Source: CAVPDE01 sp963707125 (GTDB lineage Bacteria > Desulfobacterota > DSM-4660 > Desulfatiglandales > HGW-15). From it: a DNA stretch of 64,000 bases. The notes under the pieces were generated by a model. That model made no database searches, was not told the origin of the DNA, and saw only the letters and a program-made list of their open reading frames with translations. Numbering within the stretch: position 1 is the stretch's first letter; each line of letters starts with the position of its first letter. Where the stretch lies: positions 124,001-188,000 of the forward strand of contig CAVPOU010000013.1 of the NCBI GenBank assembly GCA_963707125.1, in the 5' to 3' direction. The position numbers and the translations under genes are program-made. Shown here one piece after another: positions 17,402 through 25,368 of this stretch.

Positions 17402-20005
17402 TCAGTTTGTGGAAAGCACCCGGACCAGGACATCCCTTATCCTCTTGACCTTTTCCTCTTCCAAGACTTTCTGCCCTTCGAGATCCAGCACGTAAAAGAC
17501 ATCCGCAACCTGGTCGGCTTTCGTGGCAATCTTGGCAATCCGGATATCGATTCCAAGGGTGAAGAGGGTGTGCGTGATTTGATAGAGGAGGCCGATGCGA
17601 TCGTCGGTAAAGACCTCGATCAGGGTGAAGAAGTCAGAGGATTCATTGTCCACGGTGACTTGTGTTTGACGGGTGAGGGTTCTCTTGCGGGAAAGAAGGG
17701 TCGGCTTGGCCTTCTGTTGCAGACGATCTGAAAGGGGAAGCTTGCCTTGAAACGTTTCAGCCAGATCCCCTTTTATCTTCTCCCAGATTTCCTCTGTGCG
17801 GATCGGATCCAGCGGAGGCGTCACCGTGAAAATGTCCACGGCCGTTCCATCTCGCCATGTGTAGATGCGGGCGGAGAGGATGTTGATATTGTTCAGAGCC
17901 ATGACGCCCGCCACGTCAGAGAACAGGCCGGCTCTGTCATTGGCCAGAAACGTGACTTCATAGGTTCCGCTGGCCGGCTCTGCTTCCGCTTCAAGGCAGA
18001 ATGCGCTTTCAGGTCCCTTCACCATGGCTTCCCGGAGGCTTTCAAAAAGAGTGACGTGGCGTGCAATCGCCCGCGGGCTGGTCTCGATCAGGTAGTTTGG
18101 AGGCATCCCATCAAAGATCGCTTCCCCATCGGCAGGGGAAAGCAGCTCGCCGATCTGGCCCCGGACCTGCTGCAGGGACTGCCTCACCCTTCTTGAAGCA
18201 TCCGGGGTCGCCAGCTCTCCTCTTTCCAGGATGTGAAGGATCTTGAAAAACAGCTCAAGAACCAGGTTGGCGACCCAATCGTTCCACGCTCTGGGCCCTG
18301 TGGCTCTTCCATCGGCCCAGGACAGAAGATAGAGCATCTTCAATCGTTCAATGGTCCCCACCACTCTGGCACACTGAACCACAATCTTCTCGTCGTTGAG
18401 ATCCCGGCGGGTTGAAGTCTCGGCCAGAAGGAGGTGATGCTGGAGAAGGAAATGGACATGTTCCGTCTTCTTCCTGTCGTAGCCGAAGCGCTTTAGAATG
18501 TTTCTGATGAGGAGGGCTCCCTTGCGGGCATGATCCTTTCCGGTTTTTCCAATGTCGTGAAAGAGCGCGGCCAGGAAAAGAGGCTCCGCATCACGGAGAT
18601 CAAGAAAAATGTCTGTCAGAAGGATATCCCTTTCCTGGTGAAGGGTCTTCAGGTGTCGGACGGTTTGAAGCAAGTGTCTGCCGACGGGGAAGAGATGATA
18701 GTGGTCGAACTGAACCCGATCCTTGACTGGTTCAAACTCAGGGATGAAAGAACAGAGAAAGCCGGTCTCCAGCATCTGATCAAGTGCCTCGAAGGCATTG
18801 GACCCATTCAGAATGGAGAGAAAACCGCAAGCAGCTCTTTTGGACCTCCTGAAGGAATCATCCACCAGGTACAAGAATTCCCGGACCAGCCTTTTGGATT
18901 CCAGGGAAAGGGGCCGGCCGGCTTTTGCCGTCTCCACGAAGATGTCCAACAGCAGAAGGGGATCATGGAGAATGGCGGTGGCGGAATGGAAATGGATTTC
19001 CCCCTGTTCCATGTGGAACGGGGCGGGGAGGCTTTCCGGCTGGCCCGAGCCGGTGCCGTTCCTCCGGGAGCCCGGGAAGTGGGTGAACACAAAGGACCGG
19101 TGCAGAGACTTGATCCAAGCCATGGACGCGTGGAGCTGGCTCAGGAACTGTTCCACCGCCAGAAGACCGTCCTGGTCTTTGAAGGCAAGGGACTGGGCGA
19201 TCCTCTCCTGATAATCAAAGGTCAGCCGGTCATTCTTTCTGCCGGAGCCTTGGTGAAGGTGGTTCCGCACGAGATGAATGAATTTGAGATGGCTCTCGAG
19301 ATCCTGATATTCCTTGTGAGAGAGAATTCCCGAGTACTCGAGGTCCTTCGGCGTTCGGAGACGGAAAAAGGCCTTTGCCAACCACAGGAGGTGATGATAA
19401 TCCCTCAATCCGCCGATCCCCTCCTTGATGTTGGGTTCCAGAAGGTCGCTCGCATCTCCGAAGACGGCCATCCGGATCTGATTCTGTTCCTCAAGCCATC
19501 GGCTGAAGGCCAATCCCTTCTTAGGAAGAACTCTCTTGCCGAGCCTCTCCATGAGAGCGAGGTAAAGGGGGGACTCTCCGCAGATGAAGCGAGCATCCAG
19601 CATGGAGGTGAGGGCTTCGAGCTTTTCACTCCCCAGGGTGAGGCAGTCCTTGATGCTCCGGATCCCGTGGCCCAGGTCGAGGCCCATGTTCCAGAGAGGA
19701 TAAAAGATGTCCTCTGCCAGTTTCTTGGCAGAGGAGGGCACCTTGGAGTCAAAAAGGATCAGGACGTCAATGTCGGAGTGAATGCAAAGATCTTTGCGGC
19801 CGTATCCTCCCACCGCGACCAGAGCAAAAGGCTTTTTATCTCTGAAGAGTTTTTGCCCGGTTTCGCTTTCTTGAACACTCCTGCGGAAGTAATAGTCCAC
19901 GATCTCCGCGTAATTCTCCTGGAGAGTCTCTGAACCCTCTCCGGTGGAGAAGAGGGAGATCAGCTCGCTCCTTGCGTTCTTCAGCTCGTCAGAGGGAGAA
20001 GTCAT
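17402..20005 (-). CDS. glnD: [Protein-PII] uridylyltransferase GlnD, copy 1
   Basis: GlnD uridylylates PII when glutamine is low and removes UMP when it is high. The 867 residues show the nucleotidyltransferase motif GGYGRKDLCIHSDIDVL (DxD), the HD hydrolase motif LFHDIGKTGKDHARKG and two C-terminal ACT domains (about 700-770, DRAGLFSDVAGVM; and about 795-867, DDRIGLLYQITHTLF). All catalytic signatures look intact. It starts eight bases after glnB copy 1. A second GlnD with its own PII gene is encoded at 22.5-25.1 kb. Confidence 0.93.
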   Translation of the reverse strand: MTSPSDELKNARSELISLFSTGEGSETLQENYAEIVDYYFRRSVQESETGQKLFRDKKPFALVAVGGYGRKDLCIHSDIDVLILFDSKVPSSAKKLAEDIFYPLWNMGLDLGHGIRSIKDCLTLGSEKLEALTSMLDARFICGESPLYLALMERLGKRVLPKKGLAFSRWLEEQNQIRMAVFGDASDLLEPNIKEGIGGLRDYHHLLWLAKAFFRLRTPKDLEYSGILSHKEYQDLESHLKFIHLVRNHLHQGSGRKNDRLTFDYQERIAQSLAFKDQDGLLAVEQFLSQLHASMAWIKSLHRSFVFTHFPGSRRNGTGSGQPESLPAPFHMEQGEIHFHSATAILHDPLLLLDIFVETAKAGRPLSLESKRLVREFLYLVDDSFRRSKRAACGFLSILNGSNAFEALDQMLETGFLCSFIPEFEPVKDRVQFDHYHLFPVGRHLLQTVRHLKTLHQERDILLTDIFLDLRDAEPLFLAALFHDIGKTGKDHARKGALLIRNILKRFGYDRKKTEHVHFLLQHHLLLAETSTRRDLNDEKIVVQCARVVGTIERLKMLYLLSWADGRATGPRAWNDWVANLVLELFFKILHILERGELATPDASRRVRQSLQQVRGQIGELLSPADGEAIFDGMPPNYLIETSPRAIARHVTLFESLREAMVKGPESAFCLEAEAEPASGTYEVTFLANDRAGLFSDVAGVMALNNINILSARIYTWRDGTAVDIFTVTPPLDPIRTEEIWEKIKGDLAETFQGKLPLSDRLQQKAKPTLLSRKRTLTRQTQVTVDNESSDFFTLIEVFTDDRIGLLYQITHTLFTLGIDIRIAKIATKADQVADVFYVLDLEGQKVLEEEKVKRIRDVLVRVLSTN

Positions 20006-20013
20006 GGCCCTTG

Positions 20014-20352
20014 CTAAATGGCGTCCTTGCCTGACTCGCCTGTCCTGATGCGGATGGCATTCTCCACAGGAATAATGAAAATCTTGCCGTCCCCGATCTG
20101 GCCCGTCTTTGCCTTTTCCTGGATGACGCGGACGGCGTCGGAAACCAGTTCGTCTTCCATCACGACTTCGATCTTGATTTTGGAAACAAAATCGACCTGA
20201 TATTCCGCTCCCCGGTAAACCTCTCGATGACCCCGCTGGCGGCCGAAGCCTTTGACTTCCGTGACGGTCAATCCTTTGACCCCCAGGGCGGAGAGGCTTT
20301 CCTTCACATCATCCAACTTGAAAGGCTTGATGATTGCTTCTACCTTTTTCAT
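20014..20352 (-). CDS. glnB: Nitrogen regulatory protein PII, copy 1
   Basis: The 112-residue PII protein carries the T-loop with the uridylylation site Tyr51 (YRGAEYQVDF), TEVKGFGRQRG and the C-loop KTGQIGDGKIF. AAAGGAG precedes the start. It lies between amt and glnD on the minus strand, an arrangement where the amt-linked PII (GlnK type) usually gates the ammonium channel. The 236-base gap to amt contains a repeat element, so an independent promoter is possible. Confidence 0.95.
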   Translation of the reverse strand: MKKVEAIIKPFKLDDVKESLSALGVKGLTVTEVKGFGRQRGHREVYRGAEYQVDFVSKIKIEVVMEDELVSDAVRVIQEKAKTGQIGDGKIFIIPVENAIRIRTGESGKDAI

Positions 20353-20473
20353 AGTCCTTGCTCCTTTTATTGAAGATCACGATTCATCGTTGCTTCTTTT
20401 CCCGCTGCAGAAAGGGGAGGAAAATCCTCGCCTTCAGGCGAAAACGTTCGTTCCGTTTTTGCGCCACGATGCA

Positions 20474-20580
20474 GGCACAAAGTTGCAAAGGCACATAGGC
20501 ACAAAGAAAGGGACAAAAGGATGGGATAGAATGTTTTTTCTGCTTTGTGCCTTTGCCCCTCTGTTCCTTTGTCCCTCAAG
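20474..20580. repeat. GGCACAAAG imperfect inverted repeat between amt and glnB
   Basis: Words such as GCAAAGGCACATAGGCAC and AAAGGGACAAAAGG (20474-20522) face CTTTGTGCCTTTGCCCC and TTCCTTTGTCCCTC (20542-20580), giving a long imperfect hairpin. It occupies the spacer between amt and glnB copy 1. Confidence 0.65.
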
Positions 20581-20588
20581 GTCTGCCT

Positions 20589-21809
20589 CTAAAAGCTGTA
20601 GCCTTTTTCATCGTGCAGGCTGATATCCATGCCCCTTTCTTCTTCGTCATCACTGACCCGGATGCCGGCGACCCAATCAACCACTTTGAGGATGATCAGG
20701 GTCATGACAAAGGCGAACACGATCGTCGCAACAACGGCGACGAACTGAATGCCCAGCTGGCCTGGATAACCGAAGAAAAGACCGTCGGAACCCGCAGGAT
20801 TGACGGTTTTGCTGGCAAAGAGGCCGGTGGCCAGGGCCCCCCATGTGCCGCCGAGGCCGTGAATGCCGACCACATCAAGAGAATCGTCGTAGCGCAGTTT
20901 GCCCTTCAGCATCACGCCCCCGTAGCAGATCATGCCGGCGACACCTCCGATGAGGATGGCGGAGATAGGCCCGACAAATCCGGAGCCGGGGGTAATGGCG
21001 ACGAGACCTGCTACGGCGCCGCTGGCTGCGCCCAGGGTGGTGGGTTTGCCCCTGTGGATCCATTCCACAAGAAGCCAGGAAAAGGCGGCCACCGCAGAAG
21101 CGATGTGGGTCACCACGAAGGCGCTCGCTGCAAGACCGTTTGCCGCAAGGGCGCTGCCCGCGTTGAAACCGAACCAACCAAACCACAGCAAAGCCGCCCC
21201 GGTGATGGTCATGGGCAGATTGTGAGGAATGTAGGCCGTGCTTCCATAACCGAGCCTTCTCCCCACAAACAGGGCTGCGGCGAGAGCGGAAACCCCGGAG
21301 CTGATGTGCACCACCGTGCCTCCTGCAAAGTCCAGGGCTCCCATCTTGGCCATCCATCCTCCGGAACCCCAGACCCAGTGAGCCAGGGGATTGTAAACAA
21401 AGGTTGCCCAAAGAACAGTAAAAAGCAAGAACGATATGAATTTCATTCTTTCGGCAAAGGCGCCGGTGATCAGCGCCGGAGTGATGACGGCGAACATACA
21501 CTGAAAGATCATGAAAGCGTAGTGCGGGATGGTGGGGCCATAAGTTTCGTGGGGTTCCATTCCTACCCCTCTCAGGCCGAACCAATCAAGGCCTCCGATG
21601 ATGCCGCCGTGGTCCGGGCCGAAAGACAAAGAATATCCCCACAGCACCCATTCAAGAGTGATGAGCGCAAGGATGATGTAACTCTGCATAATGGTTCCGA
21701 GAACGTTTTTCCCTCTGACCATGCCTCCGTAGAAAAGGGCCAGCCCCGGGGTCATGAGCATGACCAGCGCCGACGAAACGAGTACGAATGCCGTATCTCC
21801 TGTATTCAT
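20589..21809 (-). CDS. amt: Ammonium transporter Amt
   Basis: The protein of 406 residues with about 11 membrane segments is an Amt channel. Family motifs include TPGLALFYGGMVR, WVWGSGGWMAKMGALDFAGGTVVHISSG and VGIHGLGGTWGALATGLF with the pore His. The start at 21809 has AAAGGAGAG upstream; the frame extends further but without a site. The C-terminal tail (DDEEERGMDISLHDEKGYSF) is the usual cytoplasmic PII-contact region. A sigma-54-type promoter lies 35 bases upstream. Confidence 0.95.
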   Translation of the reverse strand: MNTGDTAFVLVSSALVMLMTPGLALFYGGMVRGKNVLGTIMQSYIILALITLEWVLWGYSLSFGPDHGGIIGGLDWFGLRGVGMEPHETYGPTIPHYAFMIFQCMFAVITPALITGAFAERMKFISFLLFTVLWATFVYNPLAHWVWGSGGWMAKMGALDFAGGTVVHISSGVSALAAALFVGRRLGYGSTAYIPHNLPMTITGAALLWFGWFGFNAGSALAANGLAASAFVVTHIASAVAAFSWLLVEWIHRGKPTTLGAASGAVAGLVAITPGSGFVGPISAILIGGVAGMICYGGVMLKGKLRYDDSLDVVGIHGLGGTWGALATGLFASKTVNPAGSDGLFFGYPGQLGIQFVAVVATIVFAFVMTLIILKVVDWVAGIRVSDDEEERGMDISLHDEKGYSF

Positions 21810-21843
21810 GAGTTCTCTCCTTTCGCTGTTCCATTCTCTCCAT

Positions 21844-21859
21844 GGCAAGGAGTGTGCCA
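21844..21859 (-). promoter_or_regulatory. Sigma-54 (RpoN) promoter of amt
   Basis: On the minus strand the sequence is TGGCACACTCCTTGCC, matching the TGGCAC-N5-TTGC consensus with GG and GC exactly ten bases apart. It sits 35 bases before the amt start, consistent with NtrC-type nitrogen control. Confidence 0.8.
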
Positions 21860-21933
21860 TTGCAATTCGAGACTGGTTTTCCCTATAAAACAAGAGGTTG
21901 CGATAGAGGGGCGATTTTTCGTCCTGAATGATG

Positions 21934-21981
21934 CGTGACAAAATTGTAGGAATAATTTATTGCCTATACGAAATTGTCACG
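21934..21981. promoter_or_regulatory. CGTGACAA/TTGTCACG dyad between amt and glnB copy 2
   Basis: Perfect 8-bp arms CGTGACAA (21934-21941) and TTGTCACG (21974-21981) are separated by 32 AT-rich bases in the divergent amt/glnB spacer. This could be an activator or repressor site; the identity of the binding protein is unknown. Confidence 0.35.
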
Positions 21982-22176
21982 GACTTGCGGATCGGGGAAA
22001 CTCGGCGAGCGAAGGCTCAGGTCGCTGAGGCGAAAGAGGTTGACAACAGAGGGAGGGGTGAATACCATGATTCCTATTCCTTTTCCCGCCTCCGTTCTGC
22101 TTGACCACTTCAGGAGCCGGGGCTCCCAGAGGACATTGGGTTCACGATTCCATGAAAATCATCACAGAGGGGAAGA

Positions 22177-22515
22177 ATGAAAAAAATCGAGGCCATTATC
22201 AAACCGTTCAAACTGGATGAAGTCAAGGATGCCATCCTTCAACTCGGAGTGGGCGGCATGACGATCACGGAAGTCAAAGGCTTTGGCCGCCAGAAAGGTC
22301 ACAAGGAGATCTATCGGGGCGCGGAATACGTGGTCGATTTTCTCCCCAAGATCAAGATCGAAGTCGTTGTCGCCAAAGAGTTGGTCCCAAGGGTGCTCAA
22401 GGCCATCAAGGAGAATGCCTACACGGGGCAGATTGGGGACGGGAAGATTTTCGTGGTTCCCGTAGAGAAGGCCGTTCGCATCAGAACAGGAGAAGAAGAC
22501 GAGGACGCCATCTAG
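22177..22515 (+). CDS. glnB: Nitrogen regulatory protein PII, copy 2
   Basis: This second PII protein is also 112 residues with Tyr51 in YRGAEYVVDF, TEVKGFGRQKG and YTGQIGDGKIF. It is clearly related to copy 1 but differs in many positions, including the acidic C-terminus GEEDEDAI. GAGGGGAAGA precedes the ATG. A GlnD-type gene follows directly on the same strand, forming a second PII/GlnD module divergent from the amt module. Confidence 0.95.
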   Translation: MKKIEAIIKPFKLDEVKDAILQLGVGGMTITEVKGFGRQKGHKEIYRGAEYVVDFLPKIKIEVVVAKELVPRVLKAIKENAYTGQIGDGKIFVVPVEKAVRIRTGEEDEDAI

Positions 22516-22633
22516 TCACCGCAACTCCTCTCATCAAATCGGCCAGGATTTTCTGGAATCCAGAAACACCCTCATCAAGAAAGAGCTCACCCAGAGTTCT
22601 GGATTTCTCACCACCCGGCGCTACGCCGACCTT

Positions 22634-25114
22634 ATGGACCGGTTTATTCGGTCTTTGTTTCTTGAGGCCGCGTTCAGCGACAAGTCCGAAGAAATCCATG
22701 AGGGAAGCGTCGCACTTGCGGCCCTCGGCAGTTATGGACGGCGGGAACTGTGCCTGGGATCGGATGTGGATCTCCTGGTGATTCACCAGGGGAGGCTCTC
22801 TCGTGAGACGAGCGAGATGATCCGCCGGGTCCTTTATACCCTCTGGGATGCAAAACTTGAAGTCGGTCACTCGGTTCTGACCTTTCAGGAATGCAACCGT
22901 CTGGCCCTGAGCGATTTCCGGTTTCTCACCTCTGTGATGGATGCCCGCTTCCTGCTGGGGGCCAGAGACTTCTACCGCCTTTTTGAAGCGGCCTTCTGGT
23001 CGAAGATCGACCGGGAGAAAGAGGCCATCCGCAGGCAGTTCCTCCTGTATCAGCAAAAGAGACAGGAAAAATTCGGGACCCAGGAATATTTTGTGGAACC
23101 GGACATCAAAGAGGGTCTGGGCGGCCTCAGGGACATCCACTTCATGGCCTGGGCGGCCAAGTTGTATTTCAGGTCAAAGCATCTCCGCGAGGTGAAGCGC
23201 TTTTCCGTTTTTTCCCATTTCGGTCTGGACAAGCTTCATGAATCCGAGAGTTTCCTCCTCAAGGTGAGAAACCAGCTCCATCTTTTGGCCGGAGGGCGGC
23301 GAGAGGATCGACTTCTCCTCCCGTTCCAGCCAAAGGTGGCCAAGAGTCTGGGCTTCAAGAACGGGGCCTACAACACAGGGCCTGAGAAATTCATGAAAGA
23401 TCTCCACGGCCATCTGAACCGAATTCGCTACAGAAGCGAAGAGTTTCACGTGAAGGCCATGGAGCTCATTGATCCGCAGCCCGAGGAGCCTTCTCCTGAG
23501 CAAATCTCGCCTGAATTTCAGGCGATCAAAGGGAATCTTGTTCTGAAGGCGGAAGGCCTCACTCCCTTGCTGGTCCTCAAAGCCCTGGATGAGGCGAATC
23601 GGAGGGGGCTGTCCTTAGGGTCCGGGCTCATCTGGGAGGCGAGCAAAAAGATCGAGCAAGAAGGGAAGGCCCTTCTGGATCTCCCCGAAGCGAGAAGTCT
23701 CTTTCTTGAGTTTCTGTATCGCCCTTCCGATCCGAAGATTCTCAGGCTGGCGCTGGAACTGGGGCTTATCACCCTGTTTATTCCCGAGTTCAAGAAAATC
23801 AGAAACCTGGCTCAGTTCACCTACTACCACTCAGAGACCGTGGATCTTCATTCGTTGAAAACGCTGGAGATCATCCACGACGTTTCAAGGGGCGTGTACG
23901 GTGATCGGTGGCCTCTTTTCAAGCAGGTTTACGCTGAGCTCAAGAATCCGGAGTGGCTCCTTCTGGTCGGCCTCTTGCACGACATCGGAAAGGGATACAG
24001 AGGGGAGCATCCCACACGAGGGGCGGAGATCATCCCCAGGATTTTGAAGAGGCTTGGAGTGGACAGGGATGCCATCCAGGTGATCCCTTTCCTCATCCAG
24101 CATCACCTTCTCCTGGCCAATATCTCTCAGCGAAGAGATCTGAACGATGAAAAGACGGCTGTGCAAGTCGCCCAAGTGGTGGGTGACCTTGAGAGGCTGA
24201 AGCTTCTTTTTCTGCTCACAGTCGCCGACAGCTTCGCCACGGGGCCGATCGCGAGCAGCGACTGGAGGATCATGCTCCTGATCGAACTTTTTTTCAAGGT
24301 CAGGCGCATCCTTCAGAGCGGCACCCTTGCTTCGCCGGATGCGACAAGAAGGGTGGAAGAAAACAAGATAGCCCTGTCCCGGTATTTGGCGGGAGCGTTT
24401 TCAGGGAAGGAGATCGCGGTTCTTATGGATCAGGTTTCGACCCGATACTTTTTGAATGTACCGCTGGAAGACATGGTGGAGCATTTTCGGATTGCCCTGA
24501 GCATGGGCCATCAAAGACTGTCCTGGACGCTGAAGAAGTTGAAGCACGCCCCCGTCACGCGCGTCGTCTTGTGCACCAGGGACAGGCCAGGACTCTTCAG
24601 CAAAATGGTCGGGGTTTTCACCCTTCACAATATCAATGTGCTTTCAGGGAACATCTTCACTCTGAAGAACGGCCTGGCCTTTGACCTTTATGACGTTACG
24701 AACCCCCTCGACCCTCTGAGGGAGGAGGAGATGTGGGCGAAGATGCTGCATGACGCGCGACAGGCGATCGACGACCAACTCCCGCTCGATGAATTGATCA
24801 GCAGAAAAGCCCAGATGAGTTCCTTTGAGGAGATCCACTACACCGAGCACCCGGTGGAAAGAATCCGAGTCGACAATGAAGGCTCCGACTTCTTTACCAT
24901 CATTGAGGTGGGAGGCGGGATCCGAACCGGGCTGCTCTATGAACTGGCCAAGAAAATCTTTTCTCTTGGCCTGGACATTCGGTTTGCCAAGGTGAACAGC
25001 GACAAGGAGAAGATGACCGGTGTCTTTTACGTCAGGGATGCGAGCGGTCAGAAAATCTATGAGGATTCCGTTCTCGAGAAGGTGAGACGGGAAATCCTGG
25101 GGGTGCTTCAGTAG
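22634..25114 (+). CDS. glnD: [Protein-PII] uridylyltransferase GlnD, copy 2
   Basis: The product has the nucleotidyltransferase motif GSYGRRELCLGSDVDLLV, the HD motif LLHDIGKGYRGEHPTRGAE and two C-terminal ACT domains. From the first ATG at 22634 it is 826 residues, shorter at the N-terminus than copy 1. The same frame continues upstream with coding-like, alignable sequence (QDFLESRNTLIKKELTQ...) back past the glnB stop, yet contains no ATG, GTG or TTG. The true start may be a rare codon (CTG 22553 or an ATC), or the sequence may have an error. All catalytic motifs lie downstream of 22634. Confidence 0.88.
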   Translation: MDRFIRSLFLEAAFSDKSEEIHEGSVALAALGSYGRRELCLGSDVDLLVIHQGRLSRETSEMIRRVLYTLWDAKLEVGHSVLTFQECNRLALSDFRFLTSVMDARFLLGARDFYRLFEAAFWSKIDREKEAIRRQFLLYQQKRQEKFGTQEYFVEPDIKEGLGGLRDIHFMAWAAKLYFRSKHLREVKRFSVFSHFGLDKLHESESFLLKVRNQLHLLAGGRREDRLLLPFQPKVAKSLGFKNGAYNTGPEKFMKDLHGHLNRIRYRSEEFHVKAMELIDPQPEEPSPEQISPEFQAIKGNLVLKAEGLTPLLVLKALDEANRRGLSLGSGLIWEASKKIEQEGKALLDLPEARSLFLEFLYRPSDPKILRLALELGLITLFIPEFKKIRNLAQFTYYHSETVDLHSLKTLEIIHDVSRGVYGDRWPLFKQVYAELKNPEWLLLVGLLHDIGKGYRGEHPTRGAEIIPRILKRLGVDRDAIQVIPFLIQHHLLLANISQRRDLNDEKTAVQVAQVVGDLERLKLLFLLTVADSFATGPIASSDWRIMLLIELFFKVRRILQSGTLASPDATRRVEENKIALSRYLAGAFSGKEIAVLMDQVSTRYFLNVPLEDMVEHFRIALSMGHQRLSWTLKKLKHAPVTRVVLCTRDRPGLFSKMVGVFTLHNINVLSGNIFTLKNGLAFDLYDVTNPLDPLREEEMWAKMLHDARQAIDDQLPLDELISRKAQMSSFEEIHYTEHPVERIRVDNEGSDFFTIIEVGGGIRTGLLYELAKKIFSLGLDIRFAKVNSDKEKMTGVFYVRDASGQKIYEDSVLEKVRREILGVLQ

Positions 25115-25129
25115 AGCCACAACCCAATT

Positions 25130-25165
25130 CTCATTGAACATTGATCATTGATCATTGAACATTGC
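25130..25165. repeat. ATTGAACATTGATC tandem words
   Basis: Directly after the glnD copy 2 stop, TTGATCATTGATCATTG-type words repeat with slight variation. This is another member of the short imperfect repeats seen in many spacers here. Confidence 0.55.
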
Positions 25166-25170
25166 TGGGT

Positions 25171-25289
25171 TCGTAAAAAGTCATCAAAGCCGTCACCCCG
25201 GCGAAAGCCGGGGTCCAGAAGTGCTTGTTTTTCCTGGATTCCGGCTTTCGCCGGAATGACGGAAAAGGGCGTTTTCCGACTTTTTACAA
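25171..25289. repeat. MITE-like nested inverted repeat with REP-type core
   Basis: Outer arms GTAAAAAGTC (25173-25182) and GACTTTTTAC (25278-25287) enclose GTCACCCCGGCGAAAGCCGG and CCGGCTTTCGCCGGAATGAC in inverted order. The whole is about 120 bp without coding capacity. CCGGCTTTCGCCGG-type words of this sort are common dispersed elements in proteobacterial genomes. Confidence 0.75.
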
Positions 25290-25368
25290 CGCATCAATGT
25301 TAATTGATAAATGCTTTGATTTCGGCCAAAAGACTGCATTGGGCATTTTGTGGGAGAGGGGTTTTTCC

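Noticed and set aside
18530..19933. 467-residue plus-strand open frame inside glnD copy 1
   Set aside because: It is the antisense of a well-conserved GlnD gene; its translation shows no family motifs and no ribosome site.
20547..21938. 463-residue plus-strand open frame opposite amt
   Set aside because: Amt motifs on the minus strand are unambiguous; the opposite frame is low-complexity and lacks any motif.
21976..21992. Sigma-54 promoter for glnB copy 2 (TGTCACGGACTTGC)
   Set aside because: The spacing is one base short and the -24 GG is GT, so it does not meet the consensus.
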